Shown piece after piece: positions 41,098 through 49,684 of a DNA stretch of 64,000 nt. The translations under genes and the position numbers were made by a program. The notes beneath the pieces are model-generated. The model was not told where the DNA came from and made no database searches. It was given only the letters and a program-made list of their open reading frames with translations. The stretch's first letter is position 1, and the number at the start of each line of letters is the position of its first letter. The DNA is from Candidatus Latescibacterota bacterium (GTDB lineage Bacteria > Latescibacterota > UBA2968): positions 1 to 64,000 of the forward strand of contig JAJEHL010000027.1 of the NCBI GenBank assembly GCA_022823725.1. Reading direction: 5' to 3'.

Positions 41098-42152
41098 ATG
41101 ACACCTGTAAATAATTCATTGCCCTTTAGATTAGGTGTGGGGGCTGCATTAAAAGCTGTGGCGTCGGCTTATTCGCAGACTGTTCGCAACGAGCCTGGGC
41201 TTTTGGCCTATTGGCGAGTGGGGGATACTCAGGATGCGGATGCCAGTAGAGAGCGTTCGTATGTGGCTTTGGGGATTGTGCCACATCTGGATGAAGATCC
41301 ACTGGGCGATGCATCTACAGACGCGGCGCTTTCACGATACACTTTATGCGTCGAATCTCCCACACTGGTTGCTGGATCGAATTAGTTCTCAGGTTGCCGT
41401 GCTGAGAAGCAAGACGTGTTTTTGGGTACAAGATGGGTATTTTGGAGCCAATGAAGGTTGTGCACCAACTTCGGGTTGTTGCTTGGGGAATTGCAGTCAT
41501 GTATGGCATTATGCACAGGCGCATGCGCGTCTTTTTCCCGAGATTGCGCGGAGAATGCGCGAGCAGACCTTTGCCCTGCAGCGAGAAGATGGAGGATTGC
41601 CTTTTCGCCATAGCGATCGCCATTTTGAAACACAAGGCCCGGCAATCGATGGCATGCTCGGCGATATTTTGAGTACGTATCGCGAGTATCAGTGTAGCTC
41701 AGATCAACAGTGGTTACACGCGCATTGGCCCAGCACGCGGAGGGCGATGGATTTTGTGATTGCGCGGTGGGATTCAGATGAAGATGGCTTGTTATCTGGC
41801 TCACAACACAATACGCTTGATGGTGAACTGTCGGGGTCAACATCGTGGATGGGGACACTTTATCTGTCGGCTCTTGCGGCGTGTGAAAAGATGGCTGCAT
41901 TGGAAGATGATGCGCAGTCCGCCGACCGATATCGCAGATTGCGCGAGAAGGGAACTAAAAACCAGAATCAGACGCTCTGGAATGGCGCGTATTATGTGCA
42001 GAGTCCCGACGAGGATGCCCATGAAGACTGAGGAGGTGAGTAATATCGCCTCATTCAGCGATTCTAAAGTGACTCTGACTCTGGAAGACGAATTGGTTTT
42101 GACCGCTGGAGGTAAGATGGCCGTTGAGGTGTCGTTCAATCTGGGTGGGTGA
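41098..42152 (+). pseudogene. Broken GH116-like glucosidase, fused to an unrelated start
   Basis: Three pieces lie in three frames. ATG 41098 (ribosome site GGAGAAAAAG) gives about 74 residues (LPFRLGVGAALKAVASAYSQ, NEPGLLAYWRVGDTQ) resembling a LamG-type N-terminus. From about 41320 another frame gives the GH116 barrel: FHDTLYASNLPHWLLDRISS, SKTCFWVQDGYFGANEG, CSHVWHYAQAHARLFPEIAR and ALSGTSWMG-like motifs (SGSTSWMGTLYL). That frame stops at 42029-42031, just where the family's acidic active-site helix (Y-G-T-G-C-H) should begin. A final piece (SKVTLTLEDELVL) in a third frame to 42152 resembles the family's C-terminal strand. Internal deletions and frame loss make a working enzyme unlikely. 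Confidence 0.75.
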
Positions 42153-42478
42153 TGGACATGGTGTTGCCCCGAAAATGATTACTGGTGCCGACAATGGTAG
42201 CACCCAACTCAGCAGTGGTCGCTGTGATCCCGAGCCAGTGTTTATGAAATGGCTTTTTGCGCAGAAACGCACGGCTGATTGAGTAGATTTTTGGGCACTT
42301 GAAGAAGAACAGTATGTTCATATTTTGGAATGTAAATTGAACATTGTGTTGCAAATATTGCCTCCTTTTTTTGACATTCAAAATGTAAGTATTTGTTAAT
42401 AAACAATTTGAAAAATATCCCGATCAACGGCACTAAATTTGCATGATGCTGTGAAAAACGATATCAGGGAGATGGGAC
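42153..42478. other. Intergenic region before radC
   Basis: This 326-base gap is AT-rich at its right half, with a TTTTTTTGACATTC stretch near 42367. A short open frame on the plus strand (about 42150-42280, TGADNGSTQLSSGRC) reads like protein but has no start or recognised family. It could be part of the degraded locus on the left. The only clear site is the sigma-54-like promoter listed separately. Confidence 0.5.
42429..42443 (+). promoter_or_regulatory. Sigma-54-type (-24/-12) promoter upstream of radC
   Basis: GGCAC-TAAAT-TTGCA matches the consensus GGCAC-N5-TTGCA, with exactly 10 bases between the GG and GC dinucleotides. It lies 36 bases before the radC ATG, giving a predicted transcript start at about 42454. 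No activator-binding site or sigma-54 activator gene was found, so chance similarity is possible. Confidence 0.5.
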
Positions 42479-43171
42479 ATGAATGGTTTTGTAAAAAATA
42501 GAGGAGGTATCGCAGGTGTGGCGGATGTGGATATGCCACGAGAAAAGCTCGAGCGTTTGGGGCCAGAGGCATTGCGCGATGAGGAACTGCTGGCGATTTT
42601 GCTGCGGACGGGATACGAGGGCCGAAATGTGCTGGAAATTTCGCGCGGGATTGTCAAGAGATACTCTGTTAATAATCTCGTGGATATGGATCTGAAAAAA
42701 CTCACGACGATCAAGGGAATCGGGCGGGCAAAAGCCGCGGGTCTGGTCGCGGGATTTGAACTGGCAAAACGGGGTCTCAATCAAGGCATAGGGATCGAGC
42801 CATCTATTACGAGTCCGGTAGATGTTTTGGGGTTTTTGACAGATATTAAAGATCGGCGCAAGGAATATTTTGTGGCACTTTTTCTCAATGCGCGAAATCA
42901 GGTGATTTGCCGCGAAGATGTATCGGTTGGCTCGCTCAACGCCTCGCTCGTGCATCCGAGAGAGGTGTTTGCCCCTGCCGTGGGGTCATCTGCTGCGAGT
43001 GTAATCCTGGCGCACAATCATCCCAGCGGTGATGTAACACCGAGTCGCGAAGATATTGAACTTACACGCCGCATGGTGCAGGCTGGTGAGATTATGGGGA
43101 TTGAGATCCTGGACCATCTGATCGTCGGCTCTGAGCGGTTCCTGAGTATGAAAGAGGCGAATGTCTTTTAG
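42479..43171 (+). CDS. radC: RadC family JAB/MPN-domain protein
   Basis: A 230-residue protein. The N-terminal part has a helix-hairpin-helix (LEISRGIVKRYSVNNLV, then LTTIKGIGRAKAAGLVAGFE). The C-terminal JAB1/MPN metalloprotease-like domain contains HNHPSGDVTPSREDIELTRR, with His179, His181 and the following Asp as expected zinc ligands, and DHLIVG near the end. The family was once linked to DNA repair but its activity is unresolved. AGGGAGATGGGAC upstream supports the start. Eight bases separate it from the next gene, so co-transcription is likely. Confidence 0.95.
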   Translation: MNGFVKNRGGIAGVADVDMPREKLERLGPEALRDEELLAILLRTGYEGRNVLEISRGIVKRYSVNNLVDMDLKKLTTIKGIGRAKAAGLVAGFELAKRGLNQGIGIEPSITSPVDVLGFLTDIKDRRKEYFVALFLNARNQVICREDVSVGSLNASLVHPREVFAPAVGSSAASVILAHNHPSGDVTPSREDIELTRRMVQAGEIMGIEILDHLIVGSERFLSMKEANVF

Positions 43172-43179
43172 GTGGTAAT

Positions 43180-43989
43180 ATGAGCCGAATATTAACACTG
43201 ACAACGGATTTTGGCATTTCTGATGGCTATGTTGCTGCGATGAAGGGCGTGGTGCTCACCTGTGTGCCAGATGCTCAAATTGTCGATATAACGCATCAGG
43301 TGCCGCCTCAGGATATTGCTGCCGGCGCGTTTGCCATGTATGGCGCATGCCCGTTTTTTCCAGGAGGCAGCGTGCATGTTGGGGTGGTCGATCCCGGGGT
43401 GGGGAGCGACCGACGGGGTATTGTCGTTGAGACGGGACAATTTCTGTATGTCGGGCCGGATAATGGTCTGTTTTCTCCTGTTTATGAGCGAGAAAAGGTG
43501 TGGCGTATTGTGGCAATTGAAAATGAGGCATTGATGCGCCCTCAGGTGAGTTCGACGTTTCACGGTCGAGATGTATTTGCCCAGGTGGGCGCGCATTTAC
43601 TCAGGGGAATATCGTGTGGCGAGATCGGACCGGAAATTGAGGATCCAGTTACATGTGATTTGTGGGGTGTTGAAGAACACGCTGACGCACTCGTTGGGCG
43701 GGTGGTGTGTGTCGATCATTTTGGCAATGCGATTTCAATGATTGCGCGGTCTCAAATTGATGAAAAATATCCCGATGGGGATTTTGAGATCGCGATTGGC
43801 AAGACCCGGTTTGATCGGATATGCCAGACATATAGTGAGGTCAAAGAGGGGAAAACGCTGGCGCTTTACGGCAGTTTGGATACGCTGGAGGTCGCGGTTT
43901 GTGGGGGTAGTGCGAGCCAGACCCTTGGTATAAAACGAGGGGATGTGATATGCGTTTGCAGGAGTCAGGACAGGATAGGTAGGAGCTGA
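43180..43989 (+). CDS. SAM hydroxide adenosyltransferase (DUF62 family)
   Basis: A 269-residue protein of the SAM hydrolase / halogenase family. The diagnostic motifs are ILTLTTDFGISDGYVAAMKG, VDITHQVPPQDIAAGAF, GSVHVGVVDPGVGSDRRGI and YVGPDNGLFSPV. FHGRDVFAQVGAHL follows. Members without the fluorinase loop hydrolyse S-adenosylmethionine to adenosine and methionine in the cytoplasm. The C-terminal beta domain ends near RSQDRIG. It lies 8 bases after radC and overlaps the convergent HAD gene by 25 bases. Confidence 0.93.
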   Translation: MSRILTLTTDFGISDGYVAAMKGVVLTCVPDAQIVDITHQVPPQDIAAGAFAMYGACPFFPGGSVHVGVVDPGVGSDRRGIVVETGQFLYVGPDNGLFSPVYEREKVWRIVAIENEALMRPQVSSTFHGRDVFAQVGAHLLRGISCGEIGPEIEDPVTCDLWGVEEHADALVGRVVCVDHFGNAISMIARSQIDEKYPDGDFEIAIGKTRFDRICQTYSEVKEGKTLALYGSLDTLEVAVCGGSASQTLGIKRGDVICVCRSQDRIGRS

Positions 43990-44654
43990 GAAATGTGGTC
44001 TATTTCGATATCGGGCTGTTCTAATGGCGTTTGAGGCTTTCTGCTTTTTTGTCGGCCATGGCGCATGCGTACGGTGGTCATACCCAGGGTTTTAGCTGTG
44101 GCGATTTCGTCGGTGAGCTTGTCGCCCACGCATAGAATGTGAGCATAGGGCAGGGATAGTGCTTTTGCTGCTTGCGTGAGGGCGGGTGTTTTATCACTGC
44201 TTTTTCGGTCGTCGTGCAAAATGAGGGTATTGTCGGCCTCACTAAAATAACCGCACAGGCCGAGAAGCCGAACTTTTTCGCGCTGGCGGTCGGGCTTTCC
44301 AGAGGTGACAAGGGCGAGTTGATAACCGCGTTGGACAAAGGCAGCGAGGGTGGGGAGTACATCGGGGAAAGGGGTAATGGATTCTACGTTGCGGGGATTG
44401 TAGGCATTGAGCGCCTGTTCTACAATGTTGGGCGGGATATTGTACTGGGTGCCAAGTATGCGAATGGCCTCTGAAGAACCATGTGTTTGGGAAAGCAATA
44501 CCTGCTGCTGATAACCGGTCTCAATTGATAGGTTGGGATGTGCTGAAGCGAGGATTTGAGCTGCTCTGCGGCGCGCGGGTTGGGTGAGTTGACCCGTGCA
44601 ATCAAAAAGGGTGTCGTCGAGGTCAAAAATAATACCTCTAACTTTTGCTGTCAT
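43965..44654 (-). CDS. HAD-superfamily hydrolase
   Basis: A 229-residue protein. Motif I is FDLDDTLFD, motif II is ALVTSGKPDRQREK, the motif III Lys lies in DDRKSSDKTP or the preceding segment, and motif IV is CVGDKLTDEIATAK. The cap is a small helical bundle of the phosphoglycolate phosphatase type. The substrate is unknown. ATG 44654 is chosen because the HAD fold starts there and overlaps the stop of the upstream gene in ATGA; the open frame extends 60 residues further without homology. It shares general architecture with the N-terminal half of the upstream fusion, suggesting a paralogous pair. Confidence 0.88.
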   Translation of the reverse strand: MTAKVRGIIFDLDDTLFDCTGQLTQPARRRAAQILASAHPNLSIETGYQQQVLLSQTHGSSEAIRILGTQYNIPPNIVEQALNAYNPRNVESITPFPDVLPTLAAFVQRGYQLALVTSGKPDRQREKVRLLGLCGYFSEADNTLILHDDRKSSDKTPALTQAAKALSLPYAHILCVGDKLTDEIATAKTLGMTTVRMRHGRQKSRKPQTPLEQPDIEIDHISQLLPILS

Positions 44655-46609
44655 TCGTCCAGGCCCCAGTAGTCGGGCACGCTCAGGCCGCAGAAAATGC
44701 GGCAGATCGCATCGGCGACTTTGGCAGGGTCGTGGCTGATAAAATCGCCTGCATCGCGCTCTATGGCATCGGGACGAAATTCTTCTAAGAAGTCTGCGCA
44801 GGTCCAGGCGCCGAGTGTGTCGAGGGTTTCTGAATCGCATTCAACCAGGACTTTGCCATCTTTTTTGTATTTTTTGAGCAGTGGGTGCCAGTCCTCGCCT
44901 TTGGATGTTTGGAATATGCGGAGATCCTGCACCAGTGAGTGATCGATAACGCCATCGAGTTGATTTTGGGGTAGGTGTTTGAGGATGGCTTTGAGGTGGT
45001 CAGAGGCTCTGAAATCATCGGTCTGTCCGGGTTGTGTGACGATGTTGCAAACATAGATGGTTTTGCCTTGAACGCGTTTGCCCAGTGCTTTCTGAATGTC
45101 GGGTACGAGGAGATTGGTGATGACACTTGTGTACAGGCTGCCCGGTCCAATGACGACGATATCTGCATCTGCAATGGCTTGCAGAGCACCGCGCGGCGCT
45201 CTGATCTGATTTTGTTCCAGATTTGCTCTGTGCCCCTGGCATACGCGGATTTCAACCTGTCCTGTTTCGGGATCTATGACGCGCTCGAGCGCGCTGTTTT
45301 TGCGATTGAGTTCGCGCAATAGGGCGTCGTTGGTGATGAGATACGCCCGCTCAATTGGTGGCTTGCCGGTTTTTCTGACCATCCATTCGGTATATTGATG
45401 TTCGCCATTTGCCAGTTTGGCGCAAATATCGACATTGTCGGTGCTGGCCGGGAAAACTGTGCCCTGTACGTGCAACATGTCGCTGGCTGTTTTTATGGCA
45501 GCATTAAAATCGCCGAGTTGCTGGGTGAGCGCGGCCACGAGAAAATTGCCAATATGGTCGTTCTTAAAAATACCGGATTCTTGTTCGCTGTTGGGAAAGC
45601 GGTGTTGGAAAACGTTAAAAAGACCCTGAGATATCTGTTCGGGATCGGCGAGCGCTGTGAGGGCGTTGCGTATGTCGCCGGGGGGCTGTACCCCCAAATT
45701 CCAGCGGATACGACCCGAGGAAGATCCGGTATCGGTCACTGCAACGACGGCTGTGGGATGACGGGTATAGGGACGCAGTCCGCGCAAAACAGTGGGCAGG
45801 CCGGTGCCGCCGCCGATAACGGCGATTTTGAACCGGTCGGGAGTTTTGCCGATCCGCGAGAGGTGCAACAATGTGGATAGTTGGGCGAGGTACTTGATTT
45901 CGTAGTTGGGGCGGTCGCCTATCGCGGGTGTTTCTCGGGAAAATCTTCCGCGCCGCAACCAGATTGTGGTGAGGCCCTGGCGATTGCCCGCACGAATTTC
46001 ATCGTGGGTGCGGTCGCCAACGACGATGAGTTGGTCGGGAAAGAGATTGTGGCTTTCCATGAGTTCTGAAAACCAGTAAGCATGTGCAGGGGGGCCTTCG
46101 TTGATGATGCGATCAAAATAAGGAGCAATGCCCAGGCGTTCAATTTTGTTGCGCTGACGGCGCACCCTGCCCAGCGTGATCAGAAATAGTTTATAGCCCG
46201 CCTGGCGCAATTCCCGGAGGGTATGTAAGGCGTCGGGGTAGGGGCGAATGTCTTCTACATCTTCGGCATTGTAAACGCGCTCCATTTCTGCTACGAGGGC
46301 TTCGACCGGCTCGGCTTCCGGGTCGGTATTTTGTTTGTCGAGAAAACGACGCACCTGATCTGGTTTGTCTTTGAAGACGGCTTTGGCAATATCGAAAAAA
46401 GCGAAATAATAGGGCGAGGATGAATAATAAGGACCGTGTTTGCGTTCGAGCGTATTGATGCGCCGAAGAGCGTAGGCGCGGGTGGCAAAAAAACCGTTTG
46501 AAAACAGAAAGGTAGCAACGCGTAGGCGCGCGGCATGTACGACGGGTGTCAGATCAAAGAGGGTTCCGTCGAGGTCGAATGCGATTGCGCGGGCATTTTC
46601 CAGAGACAC
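44651..46609 (-). CDS. Fusion of HAD hydrolase and YvcK/CofD-like domain
   Basis: A 652-residue protein. Residues 1-260 form a HAD domain: FDLDGTLFDLTPV, FLITLGRVRRQR and VVGDRTHDEIRAGNRQG. Residues 275 to about 610 form a YvcK/CofD (UPF0052) domain with AVIGGGTGLPTVLRGLRPYT, VAVTDTGSSSGRIRWNLGV, PGDIRNALTALAD and VVIGPGSLYTSVITNLL. YvcK proteins bind UDP-sugars and affect cell-wall synthesis and central carbon flux. GTG 46609 is preferred, with GGAG 7 bases upstream; the open frame continues 24 codons further without homology. The fusion is uncommon. It is coupled to the next HAD gene by an ATGA overlap and lies divergent from comF. Confidence 0.88.
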   Translation of the reverse strand: MSLENARAIAFDLDGTLFDLTPVVHAARLRVATFLFSNGFFATRAYALRRINTLERKHGPYYSSSPYYFAFFDIAKAVFKDKPDQVRRFLDKQNTDPEAEPVEALVAEMERVYNAEDVEDIRPYPDALHTLRELRQAGYKLFLITLGRVRRQRNKIERLGIAPYFDRIINEGPPAHAYWFSELMESHNLFPDQLIVVGDRTHDEIRAGNRQGLTTIWLRRGRFSRETPAIGDRPNYEIKYLAQLSTLLHLSRIGKTPDRFKIAVIGGGTGLPTVLRGLRPYTRHPTAVVAVTDTGSSSGRIRWNLGVQPPGDIRNALTALADPEQISQGLFNVFQHRFPNSEQESGIFKNDHIGNFLVAALTQQLGDFNAAIKTASDMLHVQGTVFPASTDNVDICAKLANGEHQYTEWMVRKTGKPPIERAYLITNDALLRELNRKNSALERVIDPETGQVEIRVCQGHRANLEQNQIRAPRGALQAIADADIVVIGPGSLYTSVITNLLVPDIQKALGKRVQGKTIYVCNIVTQPGQTDDFRASDHLKAILKHLPQNQLDGVIDHSLVQDLRIFQTSKGEDWHPLLKKYKKDGKVLVECDSETLDTLGAWTCADFLEEFRPDAIERDAGDFISHDPAKVADAICRIFCGLSVPDYWGLDE

Positions 46610-46701
46610 GGCACATCTCCGCGGTTGAGTTGTAGAGGCAAAGGGGAAGATAAGACTTTTTAGATTAAGAAAAAAAATCAAAGTGGGGAAGAAGAAAGAT
46701 T

Positions 46702-47409
46702 GTGCAGATAATGTGTAAAATTTGGAAGGCGGCGCTCAATTTTGTTTATCCGTCGTCTTGTATGCTTTGCCAGGCATCACTGCCGGATTCGCCAGGGCTG
46801 TGTGATTCGTGTTGGGATGATATCGATATTTGGGATTCGGGATTACACGAGGTGGGTTTTGAACACGAATTTGATCAGATAGTTATTTTGTATCAATTTA
46901 ATGATTGTGTTCGATCTTTAATTCACGCGCTCAAATACCGGGGAAAAACACTTCCTGGACAGATAGTTGGGAAGGCTTTGGGGCAGCGCATTGGGGGCAT
47001 CTTCGATTCCGATACGGTGATCGTCCCGGTACCTCTTCACTCTGCAAAAAAAAGAGCGCGCGGATACAATCAAAGTGAGATTATTGCACGGGCTACAGGA
47101 CGAGTGTCGGGTTTGCAAGTGCTGGCAAACGCGCTGAAAAGAGTGCGACCAACGCCTACGCAGACACAACTGGGCGTTTTGGAACGTCAATACAATGTGC
47201 AGGGAGCATTTCACGTGCGCTGTCCCGCAGCTATTGAGGGAAGAAAGATATTTCTGATTGACGATGTCATCACAACGGGCGCGACGCTAAATGCATGTGT
47301 TCTGGCGCTTAGATCTGCAGGGGCGCAATGCGTGTCTGTTGGTGCTGTTGCCAGTCCCCTATTGGGAGAAGATGATCTGTCTCAAGACGTGGAAAAATCG
47401 GGGTCTTGA
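46702..47409 (+). CDS. comF: ComF family phosphoribosyltransferase-like protein
   Basis: A 235-residue protein. Four Cys (20, 23, 34, 37: SSCMLC and LCDSCW) form a zinc site. ALKYRGKTLPGQIVG and VPVPLHSAKKRARGYNQSE follow, and the PRPP-binding loop LIDDVITTGAT lies at 185-195. The family is linked to DNA uptake in naturally competent bacteria, but is widespread in non-competent ones. The start may be GTG 46702 or ATG 46711, with GAAGAAAG upstream of both. It is divergent from the HAD-YvcK gene and precedes the glycolytic operon promoter. Confidence 0.92.
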   Translation: MQIMCKIWKAALNFVYPSSCMLCQASLPDSPGLCDSCWDDIDIWDSGLHEVGFEHEFDQIVILYQFNDCVRSLIHALKYRGKTLPGQIVGKALGQRIGGIFDSDTVIVPVPLHSAKKRARGYNQSEIIARATGRVSGLQVLANALKRVRPTPTQTQLGVLERQYNVQGAFHVRCPAAIEGRKIFLIDDVITTGATLNACVLALRSAGAQCVSVGAVASPLLGEDDLSQDVEKSGS

Positions 47410-47457
47410 CGCCAACTTTATATTTTAGTGGGCACCCCTGCGCTAAATACAACGGGC

Positions 47458-47486
47458 TTGACATGTATGTTGTAATACCTTAAACT
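47458..47486 (+). promoter_or_regulatory. Promoter of the glycolytic operon
   Basis: TTGACA (47458-47463), a 17-base spacer and TAAACT (47481-47486) form a plausible sigma-70 promoter about 72 bases before the phosphofructokinase start. It is the best candidate in the comF-pfk gap. Confidence 0.55.
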
Positions 47487-47557
47487 TCAGGTCTTTGAAA
47501 ATCTCGCAGGACTCTGGCGATTATGCTCATGATAGTGATTTTGTAAGAGGAGATATT

Positions 47558-48598
47558 ATGTCTGTAAAACGCGTTGGCATACTTACAGGTGGCGGCGATT
47601 GCCCAGGTCTTAATGCAGTAATCCGCGCGATTGTACGCAAAGGCATTATGGTTTACGATTACGACATGACGGGTGTGCAGGAGGGATGGCGAGGGATGCT
47701 TGAAGGGCTGTCAGTGCCTCTGGATTTGAATGCTGTTTCTGGGATTTTGCCGCGCGGGGGCACAATTTTGGGATCTTCGCGGACAAATCCGTATCAAGAT
47801 GGTGCAGATGGCGGTGCGCTCGTGCGAGCGGGGATGGAGAAAATGGGTCTGGACGCGCTGATTGCCATTGGGGGAGACGATACACTCGGTGTGGCCCATC
47901 GTCTCACAGATCAAGGTATCAAAGTGGTCGGTGTCCCTAAAACCATTGATAATGACCTGGATGGCACAGACCAGACCTTTGGTTTTGATACGGCTATCAA
48001 TATCGTGATGGAAGCGATTGACCGCTTGCACACAACAGCTGAATCTCACAACCGCGTAATGGTTGTTGAGGTTATGGGCCGCCATGCGGGTTGGATTGCC
48101 GTGGAGGCTGGTATTGCAGGGGGAGCGGATGTGATTCTGATTCCCGAAGTCCCGTTTGATCTGGATGACGTGTGCGATACCATCAGAAAACGCCATGCCC
48201 GTGGGAAGACATTCAGTATTGTGGTGGCGGCTGAAGGTGCCAAGCTCGACGATGATAGTATGGTTTTGCAATCTCAGGAAAAAGATGCATTTGGGCATGT
48301 TCGTCTGGGTGGTATTGGCAATTTGCTGAGTGATGAAATTGAACGGCGCACTGGATACGAAAGTCGCGCAACCGTGCTGGGTCATATTCAACGCGGAGGT
48401 AGCCCCTCTGCTTATGATCGGGTGCTGGGGACGCGATTTGGAATTGCGGCTATTGATCTGGTACACGAAGACAATTTTGGTAAAATGGTGGCACTGCGCG
48501 GGCAAAATATTATTGCAATTGATTTGAAAGAGGCCGTGTCGAAATTGCGCACTGTTGATATGGGCCTTTACGATATTGCCAAAGTATTTTTTGGATAA
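47558..48598 (+). CDS. pfp: 6-phosphofructokinase, probably pyrophosphate-dependent
   Basis: A 346-residue phosphofructokinase. [20 protein letters not shown] opens the fold, and [12 protein letters not shown] holds Gly-Gly-Asp-Asp at 105-108. [18 protein letters not shown] carries Lys128, and [11 protein letters not shown] binds fructose 6-phosphate. In the family, Asp at the second position of the GGDG/GGDD motif and Lys in PKTIDND favour pyrophosphate over ATP as donor. The enzyme would phosphorylate fructose 6-phosphate reversibly. ATG 47558 is selected by AGAGGAGATATT upstream. It leads an operon with gap, pgk, tpi and secG. Measured donor specificity remains open. Confidence 0.9.
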   Translation: MSVKRVGILTGGGDCPGLNAVIRAIVRKGIMVYDYDMTGVQEGWRGMLEGLSVPLDLNAVSGILPRGGTILGSSRTNPYQDGADGGALVRAGMEKMGLDALIAIGGDDTLGVAHRLTDQGIKVVGVPKTIDNDLDGTDQTFGFDTAINIVMEAIDRLHTTAESHNRVMVVEVMGRHAGWIAVEAGIAGGADVILIPEVPFDLDDVCDTIRKRHARGKTFSIVVAAEGAKLDDDSMVLQSQEKDAFGHVRLGGIGNLLSDEIERRTGYESRATVLGHIQRGGSPSAYDRVLGTRFGIAAIDLVHEDNFGKMVALRGQNIIAIDLKEAVSKLRTVDMGLYDIAKVFFG

Positions 48599-48615
48599 CG
48601 AGTTTGGAGGAAATT

Positions 48616-49647
48616 ATGGTGGGAATGAGAGTAGGAATCAATGGATTTGGGCGGATTGGACGGTTGGTATTTCGCGCGGCTATGGCGCGCGGTCTCAATG
48701 TGGTGGCTGTAAACGATTTGACCGATGCGGCGAGTCTGGCGCATTTGCTCAAATACGATTCGACGCACGGGCGGTATCCGGGGCGCGTTAAACATCGGGA
48801 AAACGGCGTGCAAGTTGAGAAGTCATCGGTTGACGCGCTTGTGGTAGATGGCAAAATGGTGGCTGTTTTGTCCGAACGCGATCCCGCACAATTGCCCTGG
48901 AGATCATTGGGTGTGGATGTGGTAGTTGAATCGACGGGCTTTTTTACCGATAAAGAGTCTGCGAGTGCTCATTTGGGAGAAAAAGGTGCAAAAAAGGTGA
49001 TTATTTCTGCGCCTGCCAAAGGGGATTTGCCCACTGTGGTGGTGGGGATTAACGATGATATCTTGCAAGAGGATGATACGATTATTTCCAATGCATCGTG
49101 TACGACCAATTGTCTGGCACCTATGGTGAGTGTGTTGCACGATTCTTTTGGCGTTGTACACGGGCTTATGACCACTATCCATTCTTATACGGGCGATCAG
49201 CGTCTTATCGATGCACCCCATTCCGATATGCGCCGTGCGCGATCTGCTGCCCTGTCGATGATACCGACAACTACGGGCGCTGCGAGTGCAGTAGGGCTGG
49301 TTATTCCCGAACTCAATGGAAAACTCGATGGTATGGCCGTGCGCGTGCCCACGCCAGATGGTTCATTTACCGATTTTGTCGCGGTGCTTGAAAAAGAGGT
49401 GACCGCAGAAGAGGTGAATGATGCCTTTAAGTGTGCAGCGCATGGGCGTTTGAAAGGTATTTTGGAATATACCGATGATCCCATTGTTTCTGCTGACATA
49501 ATAGGGAATGCCCATTCTTGTATTTTCGATTCGATGATTACCACGGTGATGGCTGGCAATATGGTGAAGGTGTGTGGGTGGTACGACAATGAGTGGGGGT
49601 ATTCCAATCGGTGTGTGGATTTGATCGCGAAGTTGGCAAATATGTAA
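48616..49647 (+). CDS. gap: Glyceraldehyde-3-phosphate dehydrogenase, type I
   Basis: A 343-residue enzyme. The Rossmann start is [18 protein letters not shown], and the catalytic Cys162 lies in [12 protein letters not shown]. Substrate-binding residues are in [20 protein letters not shown]-type sequence ([12 protein letters not shown]), and [11 protein letters not shown] ends the barrel. It oxidises glyceraldehyde 3-phosphate with NAD and phosphate in glycolysis. GGAGGAAATT just before ATG 48616 selects that start. Eighteen bases separate it from the phosphofructokinase stop. Confidence 0.97.
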   Translation: MVGMRVGINGFGRIGRLVFRAAMARGLNVVAVNDLTDAASLAHLLKYDSTHGRYPGRVKHRENGVQVEKSSVDALVVDGKMVAVLSERDPAQLPWRSLGVDVVVESTGFFTDKESASAHLGEKGAKKVIISAPAKGDLPTVVVGINDDILQEDDTIISNASCTTNCLAPMVSVLHDSFGVVHGLMTTIHSYTGDQRLIDAPHSDMRRARSAALSMIPTTTGAASAVGLVIPELNGKLDGMAVRVPTPDGSFTDFVAVLEKEVTAEEVNDAFKCAAHGRLKGILEYTDDPIVSADIIGNAHSCIFDSMITTVMAGNMVKVCGWYDNEWGYSNRCVDLIAKLANM

Positions 49648-49684
49648 AAATAGTCGCTGATTTTAGCTTTTGAGAGGCGATCAC

